A DNA stretch of 64,000 nucleotides from the NCBI GenBank assembly GCA_905182995.1, contig CAJJDP010000078.1, positions 186,001 through 250,000 of the forward strand, written 5' to 3'. The stretch is from Paramecium octaurelia. Taxonomy: Eukaryota; Ciliophora; Oligohymenophorea; Peniculida; Parameciidae. The position numbers were made by a program, and so were the translations under genes. The notes beneath the pieces are model-generated. The model did not search any database and was not told the DNA's origin. It saw nothing but the letters and a program-made list of their open reading frames with translations. Position 1 is the first letter of the stretch. The number at the start of each line of letters is the position of its first letter. This document shows, piece after piece, positions 58,652-64,000 of this stretch.

Positions 58652-59871
58652 ATGATTATTTTTATTAGTGCAATCTTGAATGTTGTAAATTCATTTGTTG
58701 GAGATCTAACATGTTCAAGTTAACTTACTCAAAGCACATGTTGGAACCTTGGATACTGCTTTTGGGATGGTTCACTTTGTTAGATAGAAGACTGCTATAA
58801 AATAGATGAAATAGCAGCATGTAGAGCAACCGGAGCTTTACACTCCCCAACAGTAATATGCAATGCAATTGAAATGGAATCATATTAGTATCAATTATAT
58901 GCAAATGTTTGTAATGAACCGAGTGATGATCCTAATGAATTGGTTTAACATTATATTAGATACTAAGAGCCCAAAAGTGGGTATCCTGACAAAAGTTCAG
59001 ATGGAATAACTTTGGCTTTGTGGAATACTCTTTTCCCACAATATGGATATATATAATAGATCTATACAATTTAAATTTTAAAACAAAGCATGGTGCAATT
59101 GGATTAGACTCTAGACATATACATCAGATATGGATCTTTGTTTTTATACGATACTTATTGGACATACGATCAAGAGAAAGCCATAGCATATATGTTTTAG
59201 CAATTGAGAGTAATTTATAATTAATAATATGAAAGGATGACACAACTTTAATAAACACAAATAAAAATCCAATGATTACAAAATTATGGTCTGTTGTTGA
59301 TAACTTGTTCGAAAGATTTAGAATAATTGGTAGTAATTATACAGCAATTTACCCTCTTTATAGTATAAGTTAAGTGTCTTTGTCAAGATTACAAGCGGAA
59401 TTGTTGGGTCGCAAGCACGTAGCCACTTTCAAATGGACATAATATATCTAGAATGGATATGTTTAGCTTTTGGGTTATGACCTACATTAATTTGGGTTTG
59501 ATGGTTAGTTGACATAAGTTTACGAAATTAATGTGTATGATTCAGGACACAACCCATTAGCTTTGACTTATGGTATCATCTATACCTTCCCTTATGATGT
59601 ATCCATCTTGCCTACCATTTACCTCTATTCATTCAATAAAGCAACTCTTTAAGAAACTTAAATAAGAGCATTGACAATAGGAACTTTTAATGATTGTAGT
59701 TATGATGCAATAACTTTAAAATCCACCTGCAAGATTTATCCTTTGACAGCAAACACCTAATATTTTATTGGTACATCTCTAACCGCTTGTGGGAGTATTA
59801 CTAAAAGATACCAATGTAAATAGCCTCGCTGTTTATGGACAGGTTCAATCTGTACAAATAATCCCCCATGA
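58652..59871 (+). CDS. Secreted cysteine-containing protein, 397 residues
   Basis: Starts MIIFISAILNVVNSF, a short signal peptide. A Cys/Trp-rich block follows (STCWNLGYCFWDGSLC), then a long region of mixed strands and helices, and a C-terminal Cys block (CKQPRCLWTGSIC). A 26-nt intron (GTAATTTATA...GAAAG) gives 398 codons. No membrane segment follows the signal, so it is probably secreted or luminal. The gene at 60465 has the same signal peptide, Cys/Trp block and overall plan, so this is a tandem pair. The function is unknown. It follows the receptor-like gene after 113 bp on the same strand. Confidence 0.6.
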
Positions 59872-60464
59872 TTATTTAAATAATATAATATTTGATACCA
59901 TTTTTATTTTTTATGATCTATGTTATAAAAAGAGGGACATATGTTGGGACAGGCCCTGATTGAGAACAAAATAATAAAGTTTGAATGCGTAGACTCAATA
60001 TTTCATAACCAAGTATATTCTCTGAAAATTTATTGAATGAATGAAAATAAGGATTGTAATCTTTGGAACATAATTATGTTTATTTGATATTCAATGTAGT
60101 TTAAATTTTGCATTGAATTACTTAATCCAACAGTAAATGCTTCATCAGGTAGATATATATATATAAGTCTTAGAATACTCTTGTTAAATACTAAAGTATC
60201 TTTCTAATAGAAATTATTTGAAAATAGAAACATTGAATAATTTTTTTGAAAAACAAAAATTAGCTAGTAAATGCAAATTCAAAAATACAGTTCTTTAGTT
60301 CTTTATTATTAATTTAACTTTTCTGGAATTATATTTATTTCACTTTACTTTTCTTTTGATCCACTACTAGAAATGGAGTCAACTTTTTAATTATTATTGT
60401 ATAATTTACTTTACTTATATATAACCCTTTAATAGAACAATTAATTTATTATTGATATTTAGAG
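59872..60464. other. Intergenic region between tandem paralogs
   Basis: No gene seen. AT-rich, with a (TA)n run near 60152-60166. At nearly 600 bp it is long for this window. Confidence 0.4.
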
Positions 60465-61794
60465 ATGATTAATATAATTATGTTTGTTTTGATATTTATC
60501 TTCATCATATCGTTATAAGCTTAAACATATGTTGGATAAAGTCCCTGCTCAACATTAACAATAGCAAATTGTGGAGTGGATGCAATTAATGGATAAGGCT
60601 GGTGTTATTGGGATAGGTAGAACGTGAAAATAATAAATTAGCACTCTTACTCCTCCTGCTTGTGTTACTTTACCTTGCTATCTTATTGATGAAGCAGCTG
60701 CCTGTAGAACAGGAGGATCTTTAATAACAGGTGGTGCAAATACAGATTGCGATTCTCTGGGCACAATTAGTTTAGAATATGATAATGTTTGCTGTGATAA
60801 GGGTCTTGGTAAATTGAGTCATGCCTTCGTAAGATTCCCCATGAACTTCGATGGGTTTGTTGATTCTACTAATGACAACTCTCCTACATATATGTCAACC
60901 TTGGATATTAGCGTCAGTGTCAAAGAAATGTTCAAATTGTACACTGTCAACCCTTGGCTAGCATATAAGGAAGCAAGCGAGCTTTAATTTCAAGATAGGC
61001 TGAATGCTATCTTAGATAAATACATAGAGCCAACTACAAGAGACGTTCTACTAACTGAACCAAAATCTCATCCCTTCTACATTGAGCGAATAGTCTACTA
61101 GTCTCTATAACTACTAAGAGATTGGACTGTCATCCACAAGTCTCCTCTAAACCTTAGGTCAGCTATCCTACCTAAGATTTGGAGTCTAGCTCTTATTGCT
61201 TTAACTAGAATGACAACATTTCAACCCAATTACTATCGTTCCCACCATTACATTATCAACTTTGCTATAATTCCGTACTTCAAAAACTCTCTCAAAATAC
61301 TAGGCTAAGACCATACTTTTACTATTGATTGGAGTTCTTTCCCTTATAATAGTAATGGCTTTGTGATGGTTTATTCATATCCTCCTGAACAATTTGGAAT
61401 TATTAAGACATATTCTGATGTGATTTGTATTCGTCCATTCCAAGGATCAAGTGTTACATATGTAGATTCAAACGATAATTATGATAATACCTTCTCCTAA
61501 ATTAGATTTACTTATTATTGGTAAGAAGGCACATATGCAAGTATAGATTAAACTAAGGTCAAACTATTTTTAATTTCTGATGATACTTAAACTATCACAG
61601 ATACTTTGCTGGTTTTTACGTGCAACTAATCTCAAAGAACGTGTACAAATACTGTTAATTATCCACCTGCCACTACTCTGGATCGTAAAGGATAAAATTT
61701 TTTTCTTGCTCCCGATGATTATAATTCAATAAGTGATTTCAAAAAATCATAATGTATATTAGCCTATAAGACCTGGACAACTAATTGTGCGTGA
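60465..61794 (+). CDS. Secreted cysteine-containing protein, 434 residues
   Basis: A signal peptide (MINIIMFVLIFIFIISLQA) is followed by CSTLTIANC and WCYWDRS, the same motif as the WNLGYCFWDGS of the gene at 58652. Paired Cys occur early and at the very end (NCA). A 25-nt intron (GTAGAACGTG...AATTAG) lies inside the Cys/Trp block and gives 435 codons. The middle is rich in aromatic and polar residues. There is no membrane anchor. G+C content is clearly higher than in its paralog, suggesting stronger expression or different codon selection. The function is unknown. Confidence 0.65.
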
Positions 61795-62413
61795 GTTTTA
61801 TGGAGAGAATTTATATTTATTATATAATTATAATTTTTACTTCCATTTACTATGATATTACAATTAAAGATTCAAAAATATTATATTCATATAAATTCAA
61901 ATATTTGTAGAAAATATTCAAATTAAAATGGTTTAAAAAGTTAATTTACTACTAAAAAATAACATTTTCTTTATCTTACTAATTAATAGACTTGCATTCA
62001 AAAGTAGTTCTCAAGTATTTATTTATAAAAATTCTGAATATAAACATAAAAATTTAAGGTTAAATCTAAGAATCTTCTTTAGTTAATTAATTACATACCC
62101 ATAAAAGTAGAATATTTATTAACAAAAATTAATTTTTTGACTTGATTTTTAGTAATATAATACAAAACACTTTCATATTTTTTCTCGTCATCAATTTTTA
62201 GTGACGAATAATCAAGGTATTGTTATTATTAATAATATAAATGCATAACATTATTAAGATACGAATTCGAAAATATATGCCCTTGAGTAAAGAGGATCGA
62301 TCATCTGAAGATAATTTCGCTTGAATTATTTAATTAATATTAAAAGTTATTGGATTCATGATATGGTTTAAGTATTATAAAAAATTAAATACGAAGTTAT
62401 TATTTTTATATTA
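61795..62413. other. Intergenic, AT-rich
   Basis: No supported gene. A short open frame of 27 codons begins near 62241 but has no support beyond a start codon. The region probably holds the 3' end of the upstream gene and the promoter of the next one. Confidence 0.4.
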
Positions 62414-63982
62414 ATGAATAAGTTCACACTATCATTTAATTCTAAGGAGTTAGAATTAAAATACTAAGAGAATAGATACAACTTTACCATTCCTGTTTTT
62501 AAAGGTATTAGTTTGATCAGCTTTATTATTTGTGTACTCAGAACTATACTATCCTTCATCTTTGAAGAATATTTAACCCTCTATATTTTCCTGGGTTTAG
62601 GGATCTTAGTACTCATCACAACTTTTGTCATACTCTATTATAAAAAATCATGGATCGATAATTACCTCATCTTTATAAATCACATACTAATGGTATACTA
62701 ATACTCAGTTAATACTGGGTATGATGCTCAGGAAGCCTATCTTTTTGGATAGATGATGATGACTTTACATATAGTGATTATATTAATATCAGATTTCAGG
62801 TGTGCCTTAATCCAATTAATCAATAACCTTATAATAAAAATTTTGATTGCAGAAATCAGCAATGGTAATATCTCACTATAAACGTACTTGTATACATTTT
62901 TTATTGCATTTATGGCCATCTTTGTCTTGTAGAGAACAAACAAGTAGTATAGATAGTCGTTTCTCTTTACAATCACAGATAATTCCTAAGGTAGTTTTAT
63001 TATTATCATTAGAATCCAAGAGATGATTATTCCATTGTTGCTTGACAACCCCTTTGCCTACTTTACATTCGATCAGAATCACCTATCATTTTAAGTTCGA
63101 CTCTCGAATTTTTCAGAATTTCCCTAATTCAATCAATTTTAGTAGAGTTAAACTAACTTAAAAGCTCTGCTAAGAAAATATGCGATATTTGGGACTACCC
63201 TGGAAGATTTCATTTTTAATAGAGTTAACACTCATAATAACAAATTACTTGTAAACAAAATCCTTGAACTAAATAACAAAAAAAAGCCTAATGAAAAATT
63301 AATTGTAAAATATTCTGAATTCTATATTACGGAATTGATGTTTATGATTGTAGTTGATTAAAAACAATAAATTGTATTGTCTTAAAATCAAAAAATAAAT
63401 AAGCTAGAAAAAGGAATTAAAGTATTTATTGGTGGCATAAATAAATTTTTGTAAGCTCAACTTCATTTAATCAATAAATCCAATTATGACAGAAACTCTT
63501 TCTATAAAATGTAAACTAAATTAATGTATATTCTAACCAAATTTTCAATCTCCAAAGATATTGCTCTTTCTTCCTGTGACATCAATTCAAAAATTAGTTA
63601 CTTTATTAAATTGTATCAAAAAGCCTACAATGTTCAAATTTAATATAGACATCATCATGCTGATAATGATTTTTACATAATTACGATGAAATAAATGCTT
63701 AATTAATTACTGATCAAATTAATGACCTTTTTGTCTAAACTTAATGAAGACTAAATTTCAATTGAAATTTTCTCTGAATAAAACTTTATTGATTTAATAA
63801 TTTACACAAAATCTATTGCTGCATTACACGTAAAACTCTAAAAAAAAACGAATTTTAGAAAAATCCTTAAATAAATAGGGCCATTTGATAAATTAATCGT
63901 GAATTAGGAAAGTAATTTTATCTTATTATTCAAGGTATAATTATTCGTTTATACAAAAACATGGGACATTTGGAAGATATGA
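62414..63982 (+). CDS. Multipass membrane protein, 522 residues (paralog)
   Basis: An intronless frame of 523 codons, MNKFTLSFNSKELELKYQ to TGA at 63980-63982. Five or six membrane segments lie between residues 30 and 190 (for example ISLISFIICVLRTIL, LTLYIFLGLGILVLI, TLHIVIILIS). A soluble C-terminal part of about 300 residues follows. Length, N terminus and soluble-domain landmarks match the gene at 11103. The soluble part suggests the PAS/histidine-kinase-like membrane proteins of ciliates, but a phosphoacceptor His motif and ATP-binding boxes are not clear, so it may be a degenerate sensor. The sequence may continue beyond the TGA by an intron not seen here. Confidence 0.6.
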
Positions 63983-64000
63983 ATCCATTTGAATTATCTT

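Noticed and set aside
1-64000. LTR, retrovirus-like, Polinton-like or other transposon remains.
   Set aside because: No integrase, reverse transcriptase, capsid-like or transposase motif was recognised; the only long repeat is the assembly artefact.
1-64000. tRNA or rRNA genes.
   Set aside because: No cloverleaf with the conserved T-loop and D-loop bases and no rRNA core sequence was seen; a covariance-model scan would be needed to exclude them.

Overview
The window looks like a macronuclear chromosome segment of a ciliate, most probably a Paramecium of the aurelia group. The sequence is very AT-rich. Recognisable proteins read through TAA and TAG as glutamine and end only at TGA. Coding regions are cut by introns of about 20-35 nt, nearly all starting GTA and ending in AG. 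Genes lie on both strands with gaps of tens of bases. Trichocyst matrix proteins, a ciliate-type ribosomal protein S13 and L39, and AGC kinases of a familiar ciliate type agree with this. Gene models below were built by reading with this code and placing introns so that the frame stays open; where stated, the exon total divides by three.

1-6 kb: a decayed coiled-coil gene, then a 1,434-bp exact direct repeat around a single N, which is an unmerged contig overlap. The repeat carries a minus-strand coiled-coil gene and the 5' end of a DENN-domain gene; only the second copy continues into the full DENN gene. 6-17 kb: hypothetical and coiled-coil proteins, a B-box protein, a 522-residue membrane protein, an NBR1/p62-like protein with PB1, Ig-like and UBA/CUE-like parts, a CHHC zinc-finger protein resembling the piRNA cofactor GTSF1, and several small genes. 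17-25 kb: mitochondrial-type methylisocitrate lyase, an importin-beta family protein, and a MAP3K/Cdc7-like kinase with an armadillo-like tail. 25-35 kb: a gene-poor stretch, small lipid-anchored or membrane proteins, an ER DnaJ, an AGC kinase, a USP28-like protein whose catalytic Cys is Gly, and a Jhy-like protein.

35-50 kb: an ankyrin plus TRF4-type nucleotidyltransferase, a short paralog of the NBR1-like gene, RPL39, a second AGC kinase, two trichocyst matrix proteins, PTEN, RPS13, a RING protein and an ERG25-type hydroxylase. 50-64 kb: a coiled-coil gene overlapping a Sel1-repeat gene, a 1,495-residue cysteine-rich multipass receptor-like protein, a tandem pair of secreted cysteine-containing paralogs, and a second 522-residue membrane protein related to the one at 11 kb.

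No operon-like pathway is evident. Recurrent themes are signalling (three kinases, PTEN, DENN), ubiquitin and selective autophagy (USP-like, RING, B-box, two PB1 genes), secretion (trichocyst proteins, ER DnaJ) and small-RNA or RNA-tailing functions (GTSF1-like, nucleotidyltransferase). No tRNA, rRNA, CRISPR or transposon was seen. The points most worth checking are the repeat artefact, the GTSF1-like gene, the NBR1-like pair, the pseudo-deubiquitinase, and two ATGA stop/start overlaps between neighbouring genes.
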